Assembly (NCBI GenBank): GCA_023379555.1 | Contig: JAMCQR010000034.1 | Span: 1 to 21,302 of the forward strand | Origin: Thermoplasmatota archaeon | Lineage (GTDB): Archaea > Thermoplasmatota > Thermoplasmata > Thermoplasmatales > GCA-001856825 | DNA length: 21,302 nucleotides | Direction of reading: 5' to 3' | Part shown: one piece after another, positions 1 through 7,270 of the stretch | Numbering within the stretch: the stretch's first letter is position 1 | Layout of the letters: every line of letters begins with the position of its first letter | Program-made: the position numbers and the translations under genes | Notes under the pieces: model-generated | What the model saw: the letters and a program-made list of their open reading frames with translations, nothing else | The model's database searches: none | What the model was told of the DNA's origin: nothing

Positions 1-874
1 CTATCTTTTTCAGGTAATAAACCGCCGCTGCGAGTCCTACCGCACCCTCCACGTTTGGAGTGCCAGCTTCGAACTTGATCGGCGGATCTTCGAATATTGC
101 AGAGTGGAAGTCAACGTCTTTAATCATCTCTCCACCTCTGTTGAATGGAGGCATTTCTTCCAGGAGATGATATTTTCCGTATAGGACGCCTATGCCCATG
201 GGTCCAAGCATCTTGTGGCCAGAAAATGCAATAAAATCATACTGTTCCTTCATCTTGAACGGCATATGAGGAACAGACTGCGCTGCATCAATTATGAAAG
301 TCGAGCCATTCTCCTTTGCCGCCTTTCCGATCTCCTCGATGGGATTTATTGTTCCCAAGACATTGGACTGGTGAGTTACCGAGACGATCTTTGTTTCCCG
401 TTTAAGTTTAGACTTCAGGTCTTCGATATCTAGATGTCCTTCTTTATCGAATCCAACGTAGTCGAGGTAAATTCCTCTCTCCTCAAGTCGCATCCAAGGT
501 AGTATATTGCTGTGGTGTTCCATCGACGTAATCAGTATCCGATCTCCCTTTCTCAGGGATTCGCCTATGGTGAACGAGAGTAGATTCAGGCTCTCCGTCG
601 TGTTCCTGGTGAAGACGATCTCGTTGCTTCTTGCTCCTATGAATTCGGCAACGTTCGACCTTGAATTTTCGTAGAGTTCGGTGGCTTCATCAGCAAGTTT
701 GTAGACCGAACGGTGGACGTTCGCGTTTGAACCCTCATAATAATTGACTATGGCATCTAGAACTTGTTTTGGTTTTTGAGTTGTGGCAGTCGAGTCAAGG
801 TAAACCATGCTCTTGCCATTGAACTTCTTCTTGAAAATCGGGAAATCTTCCTTCTTACAGAAGTCGCTAATCAT
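1..874 (-). CDS. sufS: Cysteine desulfurase SufS/Csd, class V aminotransferase fold (C-terminus outside window)
   Basis: PLP-dependent cysteine desulfurase that removes sulphur from cysteine as a persulfide and supplies it to the SufBCD scaffold. I translated the minus strand from the ATG at 874; it stays open for 291 codons to the window edge. Visible signatures are the N-terminal YLDSTATTQKP stretch (about 25-35), NVHRSVY (52-58), EHHSN (119-123), DAAQS (196-200) and the PLP-binding lysine K221 in FSGHKMLGPMG. The C-terminal third, which holds the catalytic cysteine loop, lies outside the window, so activity cannot be judged here. The start overlaps the end of sufD by 8 bases, and GTGATTGG lies just upstream. 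Last visible gene of the suf operon. The pairing with SufBCD favours SufS over a biosynthetic selenocysteine-lyase-like paralogue. Confidence 0.93.
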   Translation of the reverse strand, partial: MISDFCKKEDFPIFKKKFNGKSMVYLDSTATTQKPKQVLDAIVNYYEGSNANVHRSVYKLADEATELYENSRSNVAEFIGARSNEIVFTRNTTESLNLLSFTIGESLRKGDRILITSMEHHSNILPWMRLEERGIYLDYVGFDKEGHLDIEDLKSKLKRETKIVSVTHQSNVLGTINPIEEIGKAAKENGSTFIIDAAQSVPHMPFKMKEQYDFIAFSGHKMLGPMGIGVLYGKYHLLEEMPPFNRGGEMIKDVDFHSAIFEDPPIKFEAGTPNVEGAVGLAAAVYYLKKI

Positions 875-2024
875 TACCAATCACTTCTTCCACAATTTGA
901 AGATACTTCCTAGAAATATCTTCTGGAAGAGGATAGATAATGGGACTAATAAAGCCTTCTATGACGGCCTTTTTGGCCGTTTTGAGGTCAAGGCCCCTGC
1001 TCATCAGATAAGTCAATTCTTCCTCAGAAATATTGGACACAGATTCACCATGTTTCGCCTTCACCTCACCGTTGAAAATCTCGAGCACGGGAAGCGCATT
1101 GCCTGCAGCTTCCTTGGTTAACAATAGAAGGTTCGCAAGAAGCATTGACTCAACCTTGAACGCTTTTTCTCCAATCTTGATGAATCCCCTGAAAATAAGT
1201 GAGGAACTCCCTCCAAGGATACCTTTGAATGCGGTATTGTTCTTTCCGTGGATCGCCCTATGGTCAGTATAGACTTCGAGGTCAAGGTGTTCCTTCTTTT
1301 TCCCAAGCGCGGCTCCGTAGTACCATGACTCAGCGTGTTCTCCAACCTGGATCATCCTGAATCTCGAAATGCTCTTCTTTCCCGGAAGAGAAAGATGGTG
1401 AATCTTTAGCGTGGAATATCTCTCCATTATGATGGTCCTTTCAAGATAACTCAGTTCGGTGTTCTCTTCGTCCTCGAGTAAGAAGTAATCCAGCGACGAA
1501 TTCTCGCCCACCTTTATCACCGTTCCGTGCGAAACTGAACTGTTGCCAGTTACCACAAAATTTTCAAGGATCTTTGCAGAAGAATTGTTGCCGATCGAAT
1601 AGAAATTCCGAACATTGAAGTCCCTGTCTCCAGTATGAAGGACGTTGATCATCTTGTCCGACTGATAATTTTCAGGCACTCCCAGGTAGAATCCATCGTT
1701 GAAGTAACCCTGATTGATGGCGCTTATCTTGTCATAGTTTTCACTGAAAATGTCCTCTGGTTTCATCAGTCCCTGTGAGATGGCATCGCTCAAAGGGAGA
1801 AATCTTACGGGTCCTCCGCCAAACAATCTGCACGGAGACCCGTTATTCGTCGTGATGTTCCGCTGCATTCCTGCACAGCCAGACTTCACAGATCTCAACA
1901 GCGGCAGAAGATCGTTATCCTTGAGGGCAGTATAGCTCCTTACCGATGGAGAGTCGTGTTCTGCGAAGATAGGAAGGCTATCCGCCACCTTCTTCTTTTC
2001 TGCCGTTATGTCCTCAATGCTCAC
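867..2024 (-). CDS. sufD: Fe-S cluster assembly scaffold subunit SufD
   Basis: 385-residue partner of SufB in the SufBC2D scaffold, which builds Fe-S clusters in the cytoplasm. The C-terminal half is the SufB/SufD beta-helix core, ending with GEVKAKHGESVSNISEEELTYLMSRG (319-344). This aligns with the E. coli SufD region around Cys358 and His360: the histidine is kept (H325), while the cysteine position is alanine (A323). The N-terminal helical region is shorter and divergent, as is usual for SufD. The start is a GTG whose bases overlap the TGA of sufB (GTGA, 2021-2024), implying translational coupling. No ATG alternative fits better. The upstream gene encodes the paralogue SufB, and the downstream gene sufS overlaps it by 8 bases. 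Confidence 0.93.
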   Translation of the reverse strand: MSIEDITAEKKKVADSLPIFAEHDSPSVRSYTALKDNDLLPLLRSVKSGCAGMQRNITTNNGSPCRLFGGGPVRFLPLSDAISQGLMKPEDIFSENYDKISAINQGYFNDGFYLGVPENYQSDKMINVLHTGDRDFNVRNFYSIGNNSSAKILENFVVTGNSSVSHGTVIKVGENSSLDYFLLEDEENTELSYLERTIIMERYSTLKIHHLSLPGKKSISRFRMIQVGEHAESWYYGAALGKKKEHLDLEVYTDHRAIHGKNNTAFKGILGGSSSLIFRGFIKIGEKAFKVESMLLANLLLLTKEAAGNALPVLEIFNGEVKAKHGESVSNISEEELTYLMSRGLDLKTAKKAVIEGFISPIIYPLPEDISRKYLQIVEEVIGND

Positions 2025-4522
2025 CCTACAGCACCATACTTGTTCATTTCCAGTTTTACTAACTTATTGAATTCTATGGAGTACTCGAGAGGAATCTCCT
2101 TGAGGACGTCATCGAGGAAGCCAAGCACTATGAGTGACCTCGCATCCTCTTCCCTGATTCCCCTGCTCATCAGGTAGTCTACCTGATCCTCGGATATCTT
2201 CCCTACCGAAGCTTCGTGTGAGAACGAAGCGCTCTCTTCCAGTATTTCGTTGTGGGGATACGTGTTGCTCTTTGATATGTCATCCAGTATCAGCGCATCG
2301 CACTGTACCGATGCCTTCGAATTGTATGCCCCTGGGTTTATTCTCAGTTGGCCTCTGTAGACCGACATACCTCCCCTTCCGGATATGCTCTTCGCTACCA
2401 CTTTTGAACTCGTGTTTGGCGCTGCGTGAACGACCTTCGCCCCGCTGTCCTTCCAGACGGGTCCGATTCCGAGTGCCACGTTCAGGTTTGACGTGCTTGC
2501 ATACGGTCCTCTCAGTATGGATGAAGGATATGTCATCGTGATCTTCGAGCCGAGGGAGCCCTGTACCCATTCCATTTGTCCGTTCTCTTCGACCCACGAT
2601 CTCTTTGTGGGTCCGTTGATGATGTTGTCGGACCAATTCTGGATTGATGTGTACCTCATCTTTCCACCCTTCTTGACGTAGACTTCCACAATGGCCGCGT
2701 GAAGAGAATACTGGCTGTACGTGGGTGCGGTACAGTTGTGGACGGCGAATCCCTTTACTAAGTAGGAGTTCTGGTCCTTCACTTCAAGATTGTACACCTT
2801 GTCCTTGAATTTCTCTCTGACAATCTTCCTTATCGGGACGTAGAAATCGTTGCCAACCTTCCTGACCTGCGAGAACCTTTTGTTCTCTTTGTATTCTACG
2901 ATATACTTGTCGCTTCTCTTCATCGTCCTTCCAGGAATAGTATCCTCTCCGCCCTTTCTGATCGATAAATTTGCAAAGATTCCATTTCTCGCTATGATCT
3001 CCTGTAACTGGAATGCAAGCATCTTACTGGCGGTCGACGCCCTGACCGTCACAGACTTGGATGGTTTCTTCGCGTAGACGTTGCCGTTCCCTTTGAGACA
3101 ATTGTCAAGAAGGATCTTCTGTTTCTCGGGCGGCAATTCCATCAAAACTTTCGAAAGTTTCTTCCAGGCAGTTCCTTTCCCGACGTGTGTCTCGCAGAGT
3201 TCAATCAACTTCTTTGAATAAGAGACGACTGTGAAGTATCCGCCACGGACTTTCGTTATATTGACCTGCTCTCCAAGAGATTTGATCGTTTCGTAAAGAT
3301 CCGTAGCCAGCTCTTTTCCCTTTTTCGACTTTCCGAAGCTGAAGGCTAGAACATTCATTTTTGATGCCTTATTGATGGAAACGGATCCCGCGGCCGTGTA
3401 GAGGCCAAGCACTTTGAGCACTTCTGGGGTCATCTCTTTACTATCTTTGGAACCCGTGGGCGCAACATAAACTATGAAGTCGCCTTCTGCAAGCTCCTCA
3501 GCCCTTATGTATTCAGGTCTCGCAGAAATGAGTTTCTTGGTAGATACTTCCGACCTCCACCCATTGCGCAACTTTCTCGAAGCTGCGACAGATTTTCTCT
3601 TGATCGCAAGCACCGGATGTTCCACCGTGAGCTTGAATGCATTCCCACTTGAGAGGGGAGTAAATGTCATCATGGTTCCATCATATGGTCTTTCGAATGT
3701 TCTGATCACCTTGGAATTCTCTCCAGAATGAGTCATCACATCTTCCGACTTATTCACCGAGCTTATGGGAACAAATGAGTCCCCCTTGCTTACGAGCTCT
3801 TCCGCAGGAAGGCAGCCTTCTATGTAGTGCACGGAAGCATCGGGTTCTGTGATTATAAGCGTTCTTTCGAACTGACCCTCGAGCGCTCCATTCATCCTGA
3901 AATACGCCTGAACTGGGAGATCCAGGTGAACCCCACTTGGGACGTAAAGGAAAGAGCCTCCGGACCAGACCGCTGTGTTCAAAGCGGCGAATTTGTTATC
4001 TGAAGGTGGGACGATCTTACCGAAGTGTTCCCTGACTATGTCTGGGTGCGACTTGACGGCGCTGTCCATATCCATGAAAATTACTCCTTTATCCTCCCAC
4101 TGCTTCCTCAACCTCGAATAAACTCCCTCAGACTGCAACTGCGCAACGGAACCCGCGAGGTATTTCTTCTCCATCTCCGGTACTCCGAGCTTGTCAAAAG
4201 TATCCTTTATCTCCTTGGGCACATCCTCCCAGTTGTTCGACTTCCTGTCCTCAGGTCTTATGAAGTATGTGAGCTCATCGAAATTCAGTTCTGACAGATC
4301 TGGACCCCATGTAGGAACAGGTTTCGAGAGAAATATGTCGAGTGCCTTGAGCCTGATGTTCCTCATCCAGTCGGGTTCATTCTTCGCCTTTGAGATCTCT
4401 TCCACTACTGCCCTGCTGATACCCTTCTCCGTCTGATAAACTGGTTTTGTATTTGTTGTGAAATCGTACTTTATCTCGTTTAACTTCTTCACATCAACTT
4501 CTTCATCAGTTAATTTTTGCAT
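2021..4522 (-). CDS. sufB: Fe-S cluster assembly scaffold SufB, precursor containing an intein
   Basis: The precursor is 833 residues: a 236-residue N-extein, a 360-residue intein and a 237-residue C-extein. The spliced SufB would be 473 residues, close to the normal family length. SufB is the scaffold that accepts sulphur from SufS and builds the cluster with SufC and SufD. Exteins carry family hallmarks: NKFAALNTAVWSGGSFLYVP, FERTLIITEPDASVHYIEG, then CTAPTYSQYSLHAAIVEVYV after the intein, IQNWSDNIINGPTKRS, the conserved cysteine in SVQCDALILDD (equivalent to E. coli Cys405) and FSHEASVGKISEDQVDYLMSRGI. I chose the ATG at 4522 because GGAGGTGA lies 6-13 bases upstream; the frame is open 14 codons further upstream without such a signal. 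The start overlaps sufC by 17 bases, and the stop overlaps sufD as GTGA. Function depends on protein splicing. Confidence 0.96.
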   Translation of the reverse strand: MQKLTDEEVDVKKLNEIKYDFTTNTKPVYQTEKGISRAVVEEISKAKNEPDWMRNIRLKALDIFLSKPVPTWGPDLSELNFDELTYFIRPEDRKSNNWEDVPKEIKDTFDKLGVPEMEKKYLAGSVAQLQSEGVYSRLRKQWEDKGVIFMDMDSAVKSHPDIVREHFGKIVPPSDNKFAALNTAVWSGGSFLYVPSGVHLDLPVQAYFRMNGALEGQFERTLIITEPDASVHYIEGCLPAEELVSKGDSFVPISSVNKSEDVMTHSGENSKVIRTFERPYDGTMMTFTPLSSGNAFKLTVEHPVLAIKRKSVAASRKLRNGWRSEVSTKKLISARPEYIRAEELAEGDFIVYVAPTGSKDSKEMTPEVLKVLGLYTAAGSVSINKASKMNVLAFSFGKSKKGKELATDLYETIKSLGEQVNITKVRGGYFTVVSYSKKLIELCETHVGKGTAWKKLSKVLMELPPEKQKILLDNCLKGNGNVYAKKPSKSVTVRASTASKMLAFQLQEIIARNGIFANLSIRKGGEDTIPGRTMKRSDKYIVEYKENKRFSQVRKVGNDFYVPIRKIVREKFKDKVYNLEVKDQNSYLVKGFAVHNCTAPTYSQYSLHAAIVEVYVKKGGKMRYTSIQNWSDNIINGPTKRSWVEENGQMEWVQGSLGSKITMTYPSSILRGPYASTSNLNVALGIGPVWKDSGAKVVHAAPNTSSKVVAKSISGRGGMSVYRGQLRINPGAYNSKASVQCDALILDDISKSNTYPHNEILEESASFSHEASVGKISEDQVDYLMSRGIREEDARSLIVLGFLDDVLKEIPLEYSIEFNKLVKLEMNKYGAVG
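2735..3814 (-). mobile_element. SufB intein, 360 residues, with degenerate LAGLIDADG endonuclease domain
   Basis: In-frame protein-splicing element inside sufB. It starts at Cys1 (codon 3814-3812, block A CLPAEELVSKGD) and ends with His359-Asn360 (GFAVHN), followed by Cys+1 of the extein (codon 2734-2732). Block B is KLTVEHPVLA, with T63 and H66. The C-terminal splicing blocks are VYNLEVKDQNSYLVKGFAVHN. All residues for the standard Cys1/Asn/Cys+1 pathway are present, so splicing is expected. Between about residues 125 and 285 (2960-3442) lies a DOD-type homing endonuclease. Block C reads LGLYTAAGSV, where families normally have an acidic residue before the GS (A142 here). Block E reads LKGNGNV, where GDG is normal (N243 here). 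Both catalytic acids are therefore missing and DNA cleavage is unlikely. A lysine/proline region (SKVLMELPPEK) fits block D. Confidence 0.95.
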
Positions 4523-5273
4523 CCACCTCACCTCCTTTATAGTATTCGTAGCCCCTCTCTTCAATCAACTTGGCCAGATCCCCTTTACCACTCTCGGCGA
4601 TCCGACCGTTAATCAGGACATGGACGAAATCTGGTTTTATGTAATCCAGAATTCTCTGATAGTGGGTGATGATGATTATTCCAGCCCCGTCATCCTTTGC
4701 TCTGGAAATGGCTTTTGAAACGACCTTTAGGGCATCTACATCCAGCCCAGAATCTATCTCGTCCAGAATTATGAATTTTGGTTTCAATATCAGCATCTGG
4801 AGTGCTTCCATCCTCTTCTTTTCCCCACCCGAAAGACCCTCATTCAATCCCCTGTCGACGAACGAACTGTCGAGACCAAAGTACTTGAGAAGCTCTTTAA
4901 CCTCTTCCACGAATTTCTTGTACTCCAGTTTCTCGTCTGGGTGAAGTGAGGAGTAGGCAGTTCTCAGGTAGTTTATGAACCTAAGTCCCTGTACAGAAAC
5001 AGGTTCCTGGAAAGCAACGAATAGACCCTCTCTTGCTCTTTCATAGACCTGCAGATCGTTCAGTTTTTTACCGTTAATCAGGAGTTCACCACTGTTGACC
5101 TTGTACCTAACACTTCCAACGACCGTATGAGCTAGGGTGCTCTTCCCCGTCCCGTTTGGTCCCATTAGCGCATGAACCTCTCCAGACTTTACGGTGATCG
5201 TCACGTCTCTGAGTATCTCCTTGTCTCCAATAGAGACATTCAGGTTCTTTATAGAGAGAACGTTAGAAACCAT
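4506..5273 (-). CDS. sufC: Fe-S cluster assembly ATPase SufC
   Basis: 255-residue cytosolic ABC-type ATPase that drives conformational change of the SufB-SufD scaffold; it is not a transporter. Walker A is GPNGTGKST (38-46), the Q-loop region is VAFQEPVSVQG (about 86-96), the signature is LSGGEKKR (147-154), Walker B is FIILDEIDSGLD (167-178) and the H-loop histidine is H204 in IITHYQRIL. The EIDSGLD form and the ending YKGGEVDAKIN are typical of SufC rather than importer ATPases. The ATG at 5273 is the first gene of the operon, with a TATA-like element 28 bases upstream and no Shine-Dalgarno, which fits a leaderless message. sufB overlaps the 3' end by 17 bases. Confidence 0.97.
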   Translation of the reverse strand: MVSNVLSIKNLNVSIGDKEILRDVTITVKSGEVHALMGPNGTGKSTLAHTVVGSVRYKVNSGELLINGKKLNDLQVYERAREGLFVAFQEPVSVQGLRFINYLRTAYSSLHPDEKLEYKKFVEEVKELLKYFGLDSSFVDRGLNEGLSGGEKKRMEALQMLILKPKFIILDEIDSGLDVDALKVVSKAISRAKDDGAGIIIITHYQRILDYIKPDFVHVLINGRIAESGKGDLAKLIEERGYEYYKGGEVDAKIN

Positions 5274-5296
5274 TGTGATTCTGTATGAAATAATGA

Positions 5297-5305
5297 TATT
5301 TAAAC
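5297..5305 (-). promoter_or_regulatory. Probable TATA box of the suf operon
   Basis: On the minus strand this reads GTTTAAATA, centred about 28 bases upstream of the sufC ATG (5273). That is the archaeal TATA position for a leaderless transcript starting at or near the start codon. It is flanked by a short dyad (AATG at 5292-5295, CATT at 5305-5308). The sequence resembles the half-site TATTTAAC of the inverted repeat at 5332-5350, but the AT-rich context makes this only suggestive. Confidence 0.55.
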
Positions 5306-5331
5306 ATTTTTTCCTGACTAAAGCAATAAAA

Positions 5332-5350
5332 GTTAAATAGAGTATTTAAC
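5332..5350. promoter_or_regulatory. Perfect inverted repeat over the promoter of the SufR-like gene: candidate operator
   Basis: GTTAAATA-GAG-TATTTAAC: two perfect 8-base arms with a 3-base spacer, ending 13 bases before the regulator's ATG (5364). The left arm doubles as the TATA-like element of that gene (centre about 28 bases upstream of the ATG). A dimeric winged-helix protein bound here would cover the TATA box and transcription start region, suggesting autoregulation. It also lies about 60 bases from the sufC start in the shared divergent region, so it could affect both directions. The dyad is seen directly; the function is inference. Confidence 0.55.
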
Positions 5351-5363
5351 TCAAGCAAATAAT

Positions 5364-5981
5364 ATGGAAGAAATAATTACTTTAGGTGAAAGCAAGCAGA
5401 AAATTCTGGAAGAACTTCTGGAGAAACCTAGAGTCGTCTATGAATTATCAGATTCACTGAACATCAGGAGCAATGCCATAAGGGAACACCTGATCATGCT
5501 CGAAGGCATGGGTTATGTAGAATCCAAGTTTGAGAAGACAAAAGTTGGAAGACCGAAGAAAATTTACAGCATATCGGCGGACGGAATGAAACTGTTCCCA
5601 AAGAAATATGATCTTTTGTTAAAGATACTGCTGGACGAACTCACTTCAGAAAACGGCACACTATGGGTAAGGGACTTCCTCAAGAGAGCGGGAGAGAGGA
5701 TAGTCAAGGAAGACGGTTCAAAGACAAAAGACATTGGCGACCTATTGACATTTTACAACAATCTGGGTTGCATGGCCACAGCCGTTGAAAAGGACGGGAA
5801 CATAGTGATCAAGAGGAATAATTGCATATACTATTCACTGGCTCTTGACACAAACAACGCTTTCTGCGGAACGTTTGAAGACGCACTCATAGAAACGATG
5901 CTGCCTTCTTATAAGGTAATCAAAAAAGATCCAATTTCCAAGGACAAGTACGACTGCGAAATAACGCTCTCAAAAGCATAG
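5364..5981 (+). CDS. Winged-helix transcriptional regulator, SufR-like, probable Fe-S or metal sensor
   Basis: 205-residue DNA-binding protein. Residues 10-75 form an ArsR/MarR-like winged helix: KQKILEELLEKPRVVYELSD, then the recognition helix region RSNAIREHLIMLEGMGYV, and a wing with the VGRPKKIYSIS motif typical of SufR and related repressors. The C-terminal half has four cysteines, C136, C154, C168 and C198. The last three form NC-X13-C-X29-C, close to the cluster-binding cysteine spacing I recall for cyanobacterial and mycobacterial SufR (about X12 and X27). Divergent transcription from sufCBDS with a 90-base shared region supports a role as suf regulator. A perfect inverted repeat overlies its own TATA region. 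The short 13-base gap from that repeat to the ATG, with no Shine-Dalgarno, suggests a leaderless message. It could instead sense another metal or oxidant. Confidence 0.8.
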   Translation: MEEIITLGESKQKILEELLEKPRVVYELSDSLNIRSNAIREHLIMLEGMGYVESKFEKTKVGRPKKIYSISADGMKLFPKKYDLLLKILLDELTSENGTLWVRDFLKRAGERIVKEDGSKTKDIGDLLTFYNNLGCMATAVEKDGNIVIKRNNCIYYSLALDTNNAFCGTFEDALIETMLPSYKVIKKDPISKDKYDCEITLSKA

Positions 5982-6021
5982 TGGCAAAGTTTTATTGCCT
6001 TCTCGCACTTAACCGTAAGAA

Positions 6022-6654
6022 ATGCTGACGGTGATCGAAACCTTTTATTCCATAGAGGGAGAGGGACCCCTCATCGGAGTTCCCACATTCTTCATAAGAC
6101 TCTCTGGCTGCAACCTGAGATGTGAATGGTGTGACTCCAAGTACACATACTCTGGAGGGGAAAAAAGGACCATCGAAAGTTTGGTCGACGAAGCATCCGA
6201 ATATAAGTCGAAGTTTGTTTGCATCACCGGAGGAGAGCCTCTCATTCAGAAGGAAGTTTATCCACTAATGTACAAGCTCCTAGATAAGGAATACAAGATA
6301 ATACTTGAAACGAGCGGCTCGATCTCTATAGAGGACGTTCCAACAGACGATAACGTGATCATTTCAATGGACATAAAGACACCATCTTCCAATATGGTGC
6401 AGCACAACATATACGAGAACATTGAGCTGCTCGCGGAGAAGGATTACCTCAAGTTCGTAATTTCAGACGAAAAGGATTATTCATTCTCAAAGTCAATAGT
6501 TGAGAAGTATCCCTTTGACGGTGAAGTGATTTTTCAGCCTGAGGGCGGAAAAAATTTGAAGGAACTTACCGAAAAAGTATTAAAAGAAAGATTGAATATC
6601 AGAGTACTGCCACAATTGCACAAGTTAATTTGGGGAGACAGGCGAGGAGTATGA
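6022..6654 (+). CDS. queE: 7-carboxy-7-deazaguanine synthase QueE (radical SAM)
   Basis: 210-residue radical SAM enzyme that converts 6-carboxy-tetrahydropterin to 7-carboxy-7-deazaguanine, an early step to preQ0 and, in archaea, to archaeosine in tRNA. The 4Fe-4S cluster motif is C30-X3-C34-X2-C37 (SGCNLRCEWCDSKYTY), preceded by the QueE-specific SIEGEGPLIGVPTFFIRLSG. The SAM-binding GGEP is at 70-73. C-terminal PQLHKLIWGDRRGV matches the usual end of the family. The Fe-S cluster makes it a client of the neighbouring Suf system. A weak TATA-like element (5990-5997) lies 28 bases upstream, with no Shine-Dalgarno. The stop overlaps the next gene as ATGA. Confidence 0.95.
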   Translation: MLTVIETFYSIEGEGPLIGVPTFFIRLSGCNLRCEWCDSKYTYSGGEKRTIESLVDEASEYKSKFVCITGGEPLIQKEVYPLMYKLLDKEYKIILETSGSISIEDVPTDDNVIISMDIKTPSSNMVQHNIYENIELLAEKDYLKFVISDEKDYSFSKSIVEKYPFDGEVIFQPEGGKNLKELTEKVLKERLNIRVLPQLHKLIWGDRRGV

Positions 6655-7268
6655 TAGGGCAGGAATACACTGATGAAGATGGGGAAAACGCGACCAAGAT
6701 GGCCAGGAGGGCCATTGAGGAATACATTGACATAAAGTTAATTGTAAAGAACAGTTACGGAGGGAAGTTTGTCGAGAAGAGGGGAGTATTCACTACCCTG
6801 ACAACTTCTTCGGGAAAACTGAGGGGTTGCGTAGGATTTCCGGAACCCGTATTCCCGCTAGGAGAGGCAGTCATAAAGAGCGCGATATCCGCTGCTTCGA
6901 GCGATCCGAGGTTTCCTCCCGTCACCAAGGAGGAGATGGACGATATGACTGTCGAAGTTTCAATGCTGAGCAAGCCGGTTGCGCTTGCCGTCAAGAACAG
7001 GAAGGACCTGCCGTCCATGATTGCCGTCGGGAGGGACGGACTCATTGCGGAAAGGGACTCATTTTCAGGCCTCCTGCTTCCGCAGGTGGCGGTTGAGGAA
7101 AAGATGGATCAGAAGGCATTCCTCAAAGCCGTTTGCTGGAAGGCTGGAATGGAACCGGACTGCTGGAAGGATGACGATACCTCAATCTCAACATTCAATG
7201 CAGAGGTCTTCTACGAAGTGGAACCAAGAGGACCAGTATTCAGGAAAGTTCTGTCAGCGGAGAAATAG
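6651..7268 (+). CDS. AMMECR1 domain protein
   Basis: 205-residue protein of the AMMECR1 family, found in archaea, some bacteria and eukaryotes; its biochemical role is not settled. The hallmark LRGCVGF is at 57-63, followed by EPVFPLGEAVIKSAISAASSDPRFPPVTKEEMDDMTVEVSMLS, the conserved core. The ATG at 6651 sits in an ATGA overlap with the queE stop, with GGCGAGGAG just upstream; the frame is open upstream to a TTG at 6630, which would add 7 residues without a better signal. It is likely translationally coupled to queE and is followed after 2 bases by pyrC. Partnership of AMMECR1 with MEMO and a radical SAM protein is known in other genomes. Here the nearest radical SAM partner is QueE. Confidence 0.9.
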   Translation: MIGQEYTDEDGENATKMARRAIEEYIDIKLIVKNSYGGKFVEKRGVFTTLTTSSGKLRGCVGFPEPVFPLGEAVIKSAISAASSDPRFPPVTKEEMDDMTVEVSMLSKPVALAVKNRKDLPSMIAVGRDGLIAERDSFSGLLLPQVAVEEKMDQKAFLKAVCWKAGMEPDCWKDDDTSISTFNAEVFYEVEPRGPVFRKVLSAEK

Positions 7269-7270
7269 TA

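Noticed and set aside
4523..4564. Longer SufB start 14 codons upstream
   Set aside because: The extension lies within sufC without a ribosome binding site, whereas GGAGGTGA precedes the ATG at 4522.
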